From: an uncultured Collinsella sp. | GTDB lineage: Bacteria > Actinomycetota > Coriobacteriia > Coriobacteriales > Coriobacteriaceae | Reading direction: 5' to 3' | NCBI GenBank assembly: GCA_900541745.1 | Contig: UQLA01000010.1 | Span: 20,833 to 84,832, forward strand | Length of the DNA: 64,000 nt | Shown here: positions 27,473-36,251 of the stretch, piece by piece | Layout: each line of letters begins with the position of its first letter | Numbering within the stretch: the first letter of the stretch is position 1 | The notes under the pieces: generated by a model | What the model was told of the DNA's origin: nothing | Seen by the model: only the letters and a program-made list of their open reading frames with translations | Databases searched by the model: none | Translations under genes and position numbers: made by a program

Positions 27473-29377
27473 CTAGAGCTCCTTTTGCAGATAGAGTCCG
27501 TGGTCATAAAAACCCAAATGGCGATAGTACTCGCGCGTACCGATCGCGCTGATCACGTTGATGTGCGTATAGCCCGCATCCCAAGCAATATGACACGCAC
27601 GCTCCACCAGCGACCGCCCCAGCCCATGATGCTGAGCCGCCTGGCCCTGATCGCCCACACGTGCCGCCATGCCATACACGTGCACCTCGCGAATCATCGC
27701 CTCGTCCGGTGTCGTCGGCAACTCGTCCGCATGCGTGGCAACAAACGAATGGTCGGGCAGCGACAACCGCAAAAAGCCCGCGATCTTGCCCCGCGGTGTC
27801 ACCCACTGCAAAAAGCGTTCGCTCGTCACCGATGTCTCGTATGCGACCTCATCAAGAGATAGCTCATCCAAGTCGGCACCCGCCGTGCTGATCTCGCGAT
27901 AGCGAATCTCACGCACCGTCGCACCATCACCCCGAGCAGCCAGGCGGTTCTCAACGAGCTGGCGCAGGTTGGGCTTCTTGTTGCCCACCATGATGTCGTC
28001 GGAGCTAAAGTCACGGATCATGCGACTGATGCGACAGAACGCCGGCGTCACCACGATGTCGTCGGCCAACACATCGAGCAGCTCTTCCTCGGTATAGGGG
28101 TGCCACTCGCCGCGCTCGTAGCAGCCCACCAGACGCGAGCCATCGATGAGTGCGCACGGGTAGACCTTGACCTCGTCGGGCATAAAAGCGCCCTCGGTCA
28201 TAAAGCGCACGTAGTCGTGCTTGTCCCCCTCGGGCGTAGCGCCCAGCAGGTTGAGCATAAAGTGCGCGTGGATCTTAAAGCCAAACAGGCGCGCAAGCGA
28301 AAACGCCCGCTCGATCTGAGCCACCGAAATGCGACGCTCGTTGATATCGAGCAAATGTTGGTCGAGACTCTGAATACCCATCTGGATCTTGGTGCAGCCC
28401 AGGCGGCGGATGAGCGTAAGGGCCTGCGGCGTTACGGCATCGGGGCGCGTCTCGATAACGAGCCCCACCACGCGATGCTTCGCCGTCTCGTTGATGCGCT
28501 GCTGACGCTCAAGCTCCTCCATCGTTGCCGTCTGCCACTCGGCAACCTCGCCCCATGGCGTACCGGGGCCGTACAGACGACGCACCGCGCGGTTATAGCC
28601 GCCCACGGCGGCATCCACACGCTCCTGCTCGTCGGCAACGCCGCTCGCAAGCTCGGCCTCGTCGGTCGCAATGCCGGCAGCCCGATAGCGCTCGCGGCGC
28701 TCTGTTACCACCGGCGGCAGGGCATCGGCGGGAGCGTCATCGAGCAGGCGCCCCGCCTCGGCACGACTGATGCCCGGACGCGCCAACATGGGGTTGGCCG
28801 CCACGCCCGCCACCGCATCATCATTGAGTGCACGAAAGAGCTCCGACATAAACCATGTCTGGTACCCTTGCGGATAGTCGCTCCAGGTACCGCCGAGCAC
28901 GATGAGCTCTATCTTGTCGGTCGCATGCCCCATCTGCGAAAGCGCGGTCAGACGAGCGCTCACCTGCAGATACGGGTCGAAGCAGTTTTGCTCTGCACGG
29001 GCGCACGCCGGCTCGGCATGCAGATAGCTTTTAGGCATGCGCAGATCGTTGGGGCAAAACAGGCAATCGCCCGAGCACGGCCACGGCTTGGTGATGACGG
29101 TAATGGTCGCCACGCCCGAAGCCGTGCGGCGCGGCTTCATGCGCAACACCTGCAGCAGTTGACGCTCCAGATCGGAATCGACATTCCACCCAGCCCAACG
29201 TGCCGGCTCCTCGCGCTTCACCCGCTGGTAAAACGGCAGCAGGCGGCGCTTGGCCAAATCGCGTTTGTCGGCACCCTCACGGCGCGCCTCGGCATGTATC
29301 AGTTTGACGAGCGCTTTGTCGTCCACGGTCTCGCCGCGACGCAGAGCCTCGAGTATGTTCAAGATAATCTGTTCCAT
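27473..29377 (-). CDS. elp3: Elp3-like radical SAM / GNAT tRNA uridine-34 modifying enzyme
   Basis: A 634-residue homologue of the catalytic Elongator subunit, which adds a carboxymethyl group to wobble uridine in tRNA using acetyl-CoA and SAM. The radical SAM cysteines are in WPCSGDCLFCPND (C-x3-C-x2-C) near residue 105. The GNAT domain at the C-terminus has QHHGLGRSLVERA for acetyl-CoA binding and ends GYTHINVISAIGTREYY. Stand-alone Elp3 without other Elongator subunits is known in archaea and some bacteria. The stop directly precedes the start of the spermidine-synthase-like gene. Confidence 0.92.
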   Translation of the reverse strand: MEQIILNILEALRRGETVDDKALVKLIHAEARREGADKRDLAKRRLLPFYQRVKREEPARWAGWNVDSDLERQLLQVLRMKPRRTASGVATITVITKPWPCSGDCLFCPNDLRMPKSYLHAEPACARAEQNCFDPYLQVSARLTALSQMGHATDKIELIVLGGTWSDYPQGYQTWFMSELFRALNDDAVAGVAANPMLARPGISRAEAGRLLDDAPADALPPVVTERRERYRAAGIATDEAELASGVADEQERVDAAVGGYNRAVRRLYGPGTPWGEVAEWQTATMEELERQQRINETAKHRVVGLVIETRPDAVTPQALTLIRRLGCTKIQMGIQSLDQHLLDINERRISVAQIERAFSLARLFGFKIHAHFMLNLLGATPEGDKHDYVRFMTEGAFMPDEVKVYPCALIDGSRLVGCYERGEWHPYTEEELLDVLADDIVVTPAFCRISRMIRDFSSDDIMVGNKKPNLRQLVENRLAARGDGATVREIRYREISTAGADLDELSLDEVAYETSVTSERFLQWVTPRGKIAGFLRLSLPDHSFVATHADELPTTPDEAMIREVHVYGMAARVGDQGQAAQHHGLGRSLVERACHIAWDAGYTHINVISAIGTREYYRHLGFYDHGLYLQKEL

Positions 29378-29396
29378 GCCCCCATTGTAAAGGCAA

Positions 29397-29428
29397 AGGC
29401 GCCGGAGCCCGTCACGGCTCCGGCGCCT
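29397..29428 (-). terminator. Terminator downstream of the DUF4097 gene
   Basis: A 13-bp perfect GC-rich stem (29397-29409 with 29416-29428, loop of 6). On the minus strand it is followed by TTTGCCTTT. It separates the XRE/DUF4097 pair from elp3. Confidence 0.7.
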
Positions 29429-29475
29429 CCATCAAACAGCGCAGCTATGGTTTATAGGTCTTCAATAACCGCCCG

Positions 29476-30375
29476 TCACTCTGAATCAAATGACATGTCG
29501 CCCGAACCAACCTCAAAACGATACGTGGCGGACTTATCGCCATTATCGAATTCAAGATTCAAAATGGTCTCGCCGTCGTAGTCAAGCGGAAGGAAATCGC
29601 TCTCGAAGTCGCCGCTGCCCAAGGTGAGGCTCGCCTTAAAGCCCGTAGAGTTCGGAACCGTCATCTCCACATCGCCCGAGCCCACACTCACGTCCATCGA
29701 CTTCGCGGGGGCCTGGTAGAGCTCGAACGTTACATCGCCCGACCCGACCTCTGCACTAAGCGCATCAGTAACGCTGCCCGCAAACTCTACATCTCCCGCA
29801 CCCAGGAAAAGGTCGAAACCATCACAGGTGACACCGGCAATCTGCAAATCACCCGAGCCCACGTGCGCGTTGATCCCCTTCAGATGTTCGGCAACACGGC
29901 GCGGCAGCTCAACCGTAACCGAGCGGTCAATTGCCTTACCGTCATCACTTCCAAACTGAGAAACCTTGAGCGTCGAGTCCTCGACGGATGCGATGTTCTG
30001 CGTCGCGGCCTTGGAAGCATCCATACCATTGGCAACGCGTCCCCGCTCGATAACGCGAGCCTTGTTGCCATCAACAACCTTGACGTCCACCGTAGCCGCA
30101 TCGATATCGAAATCGAGGTAGCGAAACTCATCAGCATCAAAGGTCGTACACGAAAGCTGCTGAGGCCGAGCGGAATAGTTACCGCTATCCAAGAGATCAT
30201 CGTCGTCAAACATATCGTCAAAATCAGACAAATCGCCGGATAGAATAGCGGTCGTTCGCACCATATTGGAATGAGCCAATAGCCGCGAGGCACCAAATAC
30301 AAGCCCGATAATAAGCACAAACGCACCGATGCCAACGCCCAAGCGTACCTTGGATTCATGCGAAAGCTTCATCAT
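29476..30375 (-). CDS. Membrane-anchored DUF4097-type beta-repeat protein
   Basis: A 299-residue protein with one N-terminal membrane helix (VGIGAFVLIIGLVFGASRLL) and an outside domain built of repeated strands. GSGD or GAGD recurs six times in the C-terminal half, the pattern of DUF4097/YvlB-like beta-helix proteins, which have been called putative adhesins. No sorting signal is present, so it stays membrane-anchored. Its start overlaps the stop of the upstream XRE gene, so the two are coupled. The role is probably in envelope sensing or homeostasis; this is inferred from similar gene pairs in Gram-positive bacteria. Confidence 0.8.
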   Translation of the reverse strand: MMKLSHESKVRLGVGIGAFVLIIGLVFGASRLLAHSNMVRTTAILSGDLSDFDDMFDDDDLLDSGNYSARPQQLSCTTFDADEFRYLDFDIDAATVDVKVVDGNKARVIERGRVANGMDASKAATQNIASVEDSTLKVSQFGSDDGKAIDRSVTVELPRRVAEHLKGINAHVGSGDLQIAGVTCDGFDLFLGAGDVEFAGSVTDALSAEVGSGDVTFELYQAPAKSMDVSVGSGDVEMTVPNSTGFKASLTLGSGDFESDFLPLDYDGETILNLEFDNGDKSATYRFEVGSGDMSFDSE

Positions 30376-31088
30376 TCATCACCTTCTTTGGCACATGGCT
30401 CAGCGGTGGCCGCGGTAGCCACGTCAGCATCAACCGAAGCGGAAACATTCTGAGCCCTAGTTGTCACCGGTGCCGGACCAACCTGAATATCCCCGCGTGC
30501 CCAATCACCATCGAGCGCACGCGCCACCCAGTGATAGATGGGAATCGTAAAGAAGATCAGTGCGGGAAAGGGGCTGGCACCAACCAGGAACATCAGTAAA
30601 AAGAACAGCAGCCAGCACACGGCCCAATACGGGAACGACTGGAACGGGCCCTTCACCGGAGTCGAACCAACTGCGCCGCCACTCGTCGCCTGCGCCGTAG
30701 CGGCATTGGCGGCCTGCGCACTCCAGCTTGCCGCTTGCGCCGCCTTGGCCGCAGCATCACTCGCCTGCGTTGCCGCCTCTGTAGCGCGCGCCGCCGCCTC
30801 ATGGGTGCGGGCGCGCTCCGCCGCCTCGGCCTCGCGCTGACGGGCGCGGTCCTCGTTCTCAAACTCGATATCGTCCTCGATCTCATCGCTCGGATTGAGG
30901 AGCTCGTCCAGGCTCACGCCATAGAGTTTGGCGAGCGAGATCAGGTTCTCGGTATCGGGCGAGCTCTCCGCGCGCTCCCATTTACTGACCGCCTGGCGCG
31001 ACAGCCCCAGCTTTCGTGCCAGCCCTTCTTGGCTAAAGCCCTTGCTGCGACGAAGGTCGGCGAGCCGCTGTGCAGTTTCTACATTCAT
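30372..31088 (-). CDS. XRE-family regulator with C-terminal membrane segments
   Basis: A 238-residue protein. Residues ~6-60 form a helix-turn-helix of the XRE class (RLADLRRSKGFSQEGLARKL, then LSRQAVSKWERAESSPD). An alanine-rich helical linker with repeated Ala-Ala pairs follows (about 95-150), and then two hydrophobic segments around 170-205. It is thus a DNA-binding protein tethered to the membrane. The ATG at 31088 follows AGGAGG; longer in-frame starts to 31259 add non-conserved sequence. It overlaps the DUF4097 gene and probably controls that operon in response to membrane state. Confidence 0.85.
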   Translation of the reverse strand: MNVETAQRLADLRRSKGFSQEGLARKLGLSRQAVSKWERAESSPDTENLISLAKLYGVSLDELLNPSDEIEDDIEFENEDRARQREAEAAERARTHEAAARATEAATQASDAAAKAAQAASWSAQAANAATAQATSGGAVGSTPVKGPFQSFPYWAVCWLLFFLLMFLVGASPFPALIFFTIPIYHWVARALDGDWARGDIQVGPAPVTTRAQNVSASVDADVATAATAEPCAKEGDE

Positions 31089-31355
31089 GGTTCCTCCTAT
31101 GTGATGCCAGCCGTGCCGCCGGACCGTTTTTGTTCTTAAGGCGCCTTGCACAGTTAAAAATCTATCCGCCACCGCCAAAAGCATGCCACCTATTCTAGTG
31201 AGATTTTTGACAACCGGTGGTTGCGGGCACATATGAGCTGCGGAAATGTGTCCAAACAAAGCAATGACCCGTAGCTTGGTTGTCCCCGTTGCGGCGTTAA
31301 CGGTAGTATGGTCGTACTGTTAATTCCGCGCCGCCAACGGAGGGAGTCCCGCGCC

Positions 31356-32228
31356 GTGAACCGCGATTTCGCCTCATCGCTCATCCAGCTCAACAATACG
31401 TTCTATCGCGAGCACTCCGCCTCCTTTTCCGATACGCGCCAGGCCCCTTGGCCCGGCTGGGTGCGCACCATGGATATCGCACTCGGGCAGCTCGACGTCG
31501 CCACGATTGAGCATCCCGTCCGCGTCTTCGATCTTGCCTGCGGCAATATGCGATTCGAGAACTTTGCCGCCGGCGGCGCACTTGCCGCCAAGGGCGTTGA
31601 CGGCGCAAACCCCTCGGCAGACGCCAGCTGCCCCTTCGAGTTCTATGGCGTCGACTCGTGCCAAGACTTGGCCATCGATGCACATGGCCACGCGCTGCGC
31701 ATTCCCAACCTGCACTTCCAGGAACTCGATGTGCTCGACGCCCTCATGAAGCTCAACCCCGCCGAGACGCCCGACGTGCTTTTCGACGCCCCGCTCGCCG
31801 ACATCTCGGTCTGCTTTGGCTTTATGCACCACGTACCGTCGTGCGAGTATCGCGTACGCGTGCTCGACGCCCTGGTGCGTCAGACGCGCCCAGGTGGCAT
31901 CATCGCCATCAGCTTTTGGGAGTTTATGAACGACGAGCGCATGGCGCGCAAGGCCGTTCGTGCCGAGGCCCGCGCCGAGCTCACCCCGCCGTTTGAGGGT
32001 TACGATTCAGCGCAGTTTGAAGCCGGCGACCACCTCATTGGCTGGCAAAACGACCGCCACGCCTACCGCTACTGTCATCACTTTGACGATCAGCAGATCA
32101 CCGACCTGGTGCGTGGCGTCCGCACGTTCTACAAGAGCGGCGAGGTCCCCGTGCGCGAGCTTGAGCGTTTCCATGCCGACGGCCGCAGCGGCGAGCTCAA
32201 CCGTTATGTGATTCTCAAGCGTCTGTAG
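31356..32228 (+). CDS. Class I SAM-dependent methyltransferase
   Basis: A 290-residue methyltransferase. SAM-binding motif I is VFDLACGNMRF near residue 55, motif II includes FYGVDSCQDLA, and CFGFMHHVPSCEYR matches the region seen in Trm9/ALKBH8-like tRNA methyltransferases. That points to a possible tRNA wobble role, but other substrates cannot be excluded. The GTG at 31356 follows GGAGGGA; an ATG at 31308 is in frame but has no ribosome site. It lies just ahead of trmB and after the divergent XRE/DUF4097 unit. Confidence 0.75.
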   Translation: MNRDFASSLIQLNNTFYREHSASFSDTRQAPWPGWVRTMDIALGQLDVATIEHPVRVFDLACGNMRFENFAAGGALAAKGVDGANPSADASCPFEFYGVDSCQDLAIDAHGHALRIPNLHFQELDVLDALMKLNPAETPDVLFDAPLADISVCFGFMHHVPSCEYRVRVLDALVRQTRPGGIIAISFWEFMNDERMARKAVRAEARAELTPPFEGYDSAQFEAGDHLIGWQNDRHAYRYCHHFDDQQITDLVRGVRTFYKSGEVPVRELERFHADGRSGELNRYVILKRL

Positions 32229-32346
32229 GTATCGGCGACTCGCCGCCGAACCGCACCGCATCTTTCGGGCAAACTATGCCCACCCTTTTTCAACCCATTG
32301 ACGGAACGCGCAGCTACGCGTTCCATATTTATGACCAAGGAGCCTC

Positions 32347-33186
32347 ATGGGAGCCGTCCACGTTCGCACGCCTAAGAACTTTGTGCTCGAGGAGCGCCTG
32401 GAGCGCTACGCCGATGCGATTGAGACGAACCCCGAGGCTTATGCCGGAGATTGGCGCAAGGCCTGTGCGCCCGCAGGCGGCAAGCCCTTCGAGCACCTTC
32501 ACCTGGATCTGGGCTGCGGCAAGGGAACGTACCTTGTAGAGCGCGCGGCCCACGAGCCAAACACGCTCTTTATCGGCATGGACCAGGAGCCCATCTGCAT
32601 CGCCTATGCCGCGCAGAAAATCTGCGAGCAGAAGCTGTCCAACGCGCTCGTCCTGCCCCGAGGTGCCGCATCGCTGCCGCAGCTGTTTGCCGCAGGCGAG
32701 CTCGATGCCATCACCATTAACTTTCCCACGCCACAGCCCAAGGCCAAGTACGCCAAAAAACGACTCGTCCATGTCGACCATCTGATGCTCTACCGCTCGC
32801 TCTTTGCAGCCGGCGCTACCGTCACGCTGCGAACCGATAGCAAGCCATTGCGCGACTACGCCCTGGGGCAGTTTGCCGCGGCCGGCTACGACACGCTTTG
32901 GGTTAGTGACGACGTCCGCCGCGACCATCCCGAGCACCCCGAGACCGAATATGAATGCCGCACGCGCGAGATGGGTGCCGCCGTCTATGGCATTTGCGCC
33001 ACACCCGGCGAGAAGCCTACCGAAGAGCAACTCGCAGCAGGCCGAGCGCAGGAGCAAAGCCTTGCCTGCTACCTGCCCGATAACCTCGATGAGCTCACCT
33101 ATGTACCTCTGGGCATGGAAGAGGCCGTCGAGAACTTTAGAAACCGCGCCCGCAAAGGCAAGAAGCGCCTGCCGCAGGAGTCCTAG
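32347..33186 (+). CDS. trmB: tRNA (guanine-N7-)-methyltransferase, TrmB family
   Basis: Methylates G46 in the tRNA variable loop using SAM. The 279-residue protein has motif I HLDLGCGKGTYLVE near residue 60. It also has the TrmB-specific INFPTPQPKAKYAKKRL near 130, where E. coli has NFPDPW-KKRHxKRR. Roughly 40 extra residues at the C-terminus make it longer than most family members. The PTPQ in place of PDPW is a departure from the usual signature but is in the same place. A copy of the 123-bp repeat lies 65 bases downstream. Confidence 0.85.
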   Translation: MGAVHVRTPKNFVLEERLERYADAIETNPEAYAGDWRKACAPAGGKPFEHLHLDLGCGKGTYLVERAAHEPNTLFIGMDQEPICIAYAAQKICEQKLSNALVLPRGAASLPQLFAAGELDAITINFPTPQPKAKYAKKRLVHVDHLMLYRSLFAAGATVTLRTDSKPLRDYALGQFAAAGYDTLWVSDDVRRDHPEHPETEYECRTREMGAAVYGICATPGEKPTEEQLAAGRAQEQSLACYLPDNLDELTYVPLGMEEAVENFRNRARKGKKRLPQES

Positions 33187-33251
33187 GGGCTTCTGATGGT
33201 CGCGACGTCGGCAAACAAGCGCAAAGAGGCGCCGGCAAACGGCCCTCAAAC

Positions 33252-33374
33252 CTAAGTGAGTAGACTTTTTTGCAATAGCCAAGCACAACCCGAATAACGA
33301 AAACTAAAACCGCAGGTAGATCCCTTGCACAAAAGCCATGTGCTCGCGATATCGCAAAAAGTCTACTCACTTAG
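33252..33374. repeat. 123-bp palindromic repeat, copy A
   Basis: Begins CTAAGTGAGTAGACTTTTT and ends with the inverted complement. The interior is imperfectly conserved with copies B (43280) and C (44700), all three in the same orientation and exactly 123 bp long. This copy occupies most of the 309-bp gap between trmB and the DUF3516 helicase. It has no coding capacity; short frames across it share a KKVYSL-like run only because of the repeat. Confidence 0.92.
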
Positions 33375-33495
33375 CTGACAACTGCACCAAACAGCTGGAC
33401 AGAACGCCCATTTCCTGCATTTTCTCGCGCGCTGGCACCCCGCGCCGCCGCTACGCCATAATAGTTGGCGGACAAACGCGAGAGAAAGCAACCAC

Positions 33496-36177
33496 ATGGC
33501 ACAGACCACGACAGATACTTCCGCCAGCACCGTTTCCGGCGCCGGCGCCGCCAGCTCGTTCTCGGGCGGCACGGGAACCGAAGCCGAATTCGGCTCACTC
33601 GGTGCGCTCTCCCCCACCTGGTGGGAGCCCGAGGACGGCAGCGAGCCCGAACCGTGGCTCACGCCCGACCAGGCCTTCGAACGCTTCTTTGAATGGACGA
33701 GCAATCGCGGTATTGAGCTGTGGGACCACCAGGAAGAGGCCCTCATGGATCTAGCCGCCGGTGACCATGTCATTTTGGGAACACCGACCGGATCGGGCAA
33801 GTCGCTTGTCGCGCTGGGCATGCTCTTTATGGGCATGGCTCAGGGCAAGCGCTGCTACTACACGGCTCCCATCAAGGCTCTGGTCAGCGAGAAGTTTTTC
33901 GACCTTGTGCAGGTGCTCGGCCGCGATAACGTCGGTATGATCACCGGCGACACGCATATCAACACCAAGGCGCCCGTCATCTGCTGCACGGCCGAAATCC
34001 TTGCCAACGACGCACTGCGCGAGGGCGAAGATGCCGATGTTGGCTGCGTCGCCATGGACGAGTTCCACTACTTTGCCGACCCCGACCGCGGCTGGGCTTG
34101 GCAGGTGCCGCTGCTTACCCTGCCCCACACGCAATTCATGCTCATGAGCGCCACGCTCGGCGATGTCACTGCCATCGCCGCCTCACTCGAGGAACACACC
34201 GGTGCTACCTGCGACTTGGTCGTCGATGCCCCGCGCCCCGTGCCGCTGAGCTACGACTACGTGACGACCTCACTCGAGGGCACGGTCGAGCTCGCCATGC
34301 GCCGTGGAGAGGCCCCGCTCTATATCGTGCACTTTAGCCAGGACGCCGCCCTTGCGACGGCGCAATCCCTCGCCAACTTTGGCATTGCCAGCAAGGAGCA
34401 GCGCGAGGCTATTAAGGAAGCCGCCAAAGGCACGAGCTTCTCCACGGCTTTTGGCAAGATTCTCAAGCGCCTGCTCGGATGTGGCGTCGGCGTGCACCAC
34501 GCCGGTATGCTGCCGCGCTATCGCCTCCTGGTCGAACGCCTGGCGCAGCAGGGCCTACTGCCCGTCATTTGCGGCACCGACACGCTCGGCGTTGGCATCA
34601 ACGTGCCCATCCACACCGTGGTCCTCACCGCGCTCACCAAGTTCGACGGCTACAAGATGCGCCGCCTGCGCGCCCGTGAGTTCCATCAGATCGCTGGTCG
34701 TGCCGGTCGCTCGGGCTTTGACACCGAGGGTATGGTCATCGCCGAGGCCCCGGAGCACGAGATCGAGAACGCCAAGCTCATGGCCAAGGCGGGCGATGAC
34801 CCCAAGAAGCTCCGCAAGATTAAAAAGAAAAAGGCCCCCGAGGGCTTTGTCACATGGAACAAGCAGACCTTTGAGCGCCTGATCGAGACGCAGCCCGAGA
34901 CACTCAAGCCACGCCTGCGTATCACGCACACCATGGTGATTAGCGTGGTCGAGCAGGGTGGCGATGCCCGAGCCCGCGTACACGACCTCATCGAGACGAG
35001 CCTGCAGACCCCCGAGGAAAAGGCAAAGCTCGAGGTTCGCGCCGACGAAATCTTCGCCACGCTCATCGATTCCGGCGTCGTCGTTCGCACCGAGGTGCCG
35101 CCCGCACCTGACGCTCCCGCTGACGCCGCGCCGGACATCGACTACGCGCTGACGGTCGACCTGCCCGAGGACTTTGCGCTCGATCAGCCGCTCTCGCCGT
35201 TTTTGCTTGCCGCGCTGGAGCTGCTCGACCCCGAGAGTGAGACCTATACCATGGATCTGATCTCGATGGTCGAGGCTACGCTCGAGGACCCCAAGCAGGT
35301 ATTGCGCGCACAGGAGCGCGCCGCGCGCGACCGCGCGATGGCAGAAATGAAGGCTGACGGCGTCGAATATGAGGAACGCCTGGAGCGCATCCAGGACGTC
35401 ACCTACGAAAAGCCGCTCGAGGACTTGCTCGATGCCGCCTTCGACAAGTACTGCCAGGAGGTACCCTGGGCCAACGACTACCAGCTCTCGCCCAAGAGCG
35501 TCCTGCGCGACATGCTGGAGAGCGCGAGCGACTTTAAGGGCTATATCCAAAAGCTCGGCATCGCCCGCTCCGAAGGCATTTTGCTGCGCTACCTGGCAGA
35601 GGCCTACCGTTCTCTCGACCGCACCGTGCCCATCGAGAAGCGCGACGAGCACCTGCGCGACATTATCTCGTGGCTGGGCTTTGTGGTGCGCTCGGTGGAC
35701 TCGAGCCTGGTGGACGAGTGGGAGAACGCCGGCAACCCCGCTGCACTCGACGCCGCACCGCCGCAGGGCATCGACGAGGTCGTTGCGGACCGTCGCGGCT
35801 GCACGCTGTTGGTGCGCAACGCGCTCTTCCGCCGCGTAACCCTTGCAGCCCGCGGACACGTGCGCGATCTGGGCGAGCTCGACGAGGACTGGGGCATGAG
35901 CGAGGTCCGCTGGCAAAAAGCGCTCGATGCCTACCATGAGCAGCACGAGGAAATCCTCACCGACGGAGACGCCCGCAGCGCCGCGATGTTTTCCATCGAT
36001 GAATCCGACGAGAAGACCGATCACGTGTGGCACGTGCACCAGATCTTTGCCGACGAAGATGGTGACCACGATTTTGGCATCATGGGCGATGTCGATCTGG
36101 ACGCCACGCAAGACGGCGGCGAGGTCATCTTCAAAAACTACCGCGTCGGCTTTATCGAGGACCTGCTCGAGAACTAG
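33496..36177 (+). CDS. Ski2-like DEAD/DEAH helicase with C-terminal DUF3516
   Basis: An 893-residue SF2 helicase, probably acting on RNA. Motif I is GTPTGSGKSLVA near residue 97, motif II is AMDEFHYF, motif III is MSATLGD, and motif VI is QIAGRAGRSG. The long C-terminal half matches the DUF3516 extension found in actinobacterial Ski2-type helicases. The first ~45 residues are a low-complexity Thr/Ser/Ala/Gly tail. A terminator follows. The helicase core is intact. Confidence 0.88.
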   Translation: MAQTTTDTSASTVSGAGAASSFSGGTGTEAEFGSLGALSPTWWEPEDGSEPEPWLTPDQAFERFFEWTSNRGIELWDHQEEALMDLAAGDHVILGTPTGSGKSLVALGMLFMGMAQGKRCYYTAPIKALVSEKFFDLVQVLGRDNVGMITGDTHINTKAPVICCTAEILANDALREGEDADVGCVAMDEFHYFADPDRGWAWQVPLLTLPHTQFMLMSATLGDVTAIAASLEEHTGATCDLVVDAPRPVPLSYDYVTTSLEGTVELAMRRGEAPLYIVHFSQDAALATAQSLANFGIASKEQREAIKEAAKGTSFSTAFGKILKRLLGCGVGVHHAGMLPRYRLLVERLAQQGLLPVICGTDTLGVGINVPIHTVVLTALTKFDGYKMRRLRAREFHQIAGRAGRSGFDTEGMVIAEAPEHEIENAKLMAKAGDDPKKLRKIKKKKAPEGFVTWNKQTFERLIETQPETLKPRLRITHTMVISVVEQGGDARARVHDLIETSLQTPEEKAKLEVRADEIFATLIDSGVVVRTEVPPAPDAPADAAPDIDYALTVDLPEDFALDQPLSPFLLAALELLDPESETYTMDLISMVEATLEDPKQVLRAQERAARDRAMAEMKADGVEYEERLERIQDVTYEKPLEDLLDAAFDKYCQEVPWANDYQLSPKSVLRDMLESASDFKGYIQKLGIARSEGILLRYLAEAYRSLDRTVPIEKRDEHLRDIISWLGFVVRSVDSSLVDEWENAGNPAALDAAPPQGIDEVVADRRGCTLLVRNALFRRVTLAARGHVRDLGELDEDWGMSEVRWQKALDAYHEQHEEILTDGDARSAAMFSIDESDEKTDHVWHVHQIFADEDGDHDFGIMGDVDLDATQDGGEVIFKNYRVGFIEDLLEN

Positions 36178-36198
36178 CCGACCATACTGGAACGAAAC

Positions 36199-36228
36199 GG
36201 GGCCGCTGGCAACATCGCCAGCGGCCCC
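36199..36228 (+). terminator. Terminator after the DUF3516 helicase
   Basis: A perfect 12-bp stem of GGGGCCGCTGGC and its complement (36199-36210 with 36217-36228, loop of 6), then ACTTTTGC. Lies between convergent genes. Confidence 0.8.
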
Positions 36229-36251
36229 ACTTTTGCACTATCCGCTATGCC

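Noticed and set aside
28100..29581. 493-codon plus-strand frame across elp3
   Set aside because: A shadow of elp3, which has clear radical SAM and GNAT motifs on the minus strand.
33137..33370. Short frames across the 123-bp elements sharing a KKVYSL-like run
   Set aside because: The shared peptide comes from the repeated DNA, and the frames differ elsewhere.
34555..36111. 518-codon minus-strand frame across the DUF3516 helicase
   Set aside because: Antisense of conserved helicase sequence, with no recognisable product.
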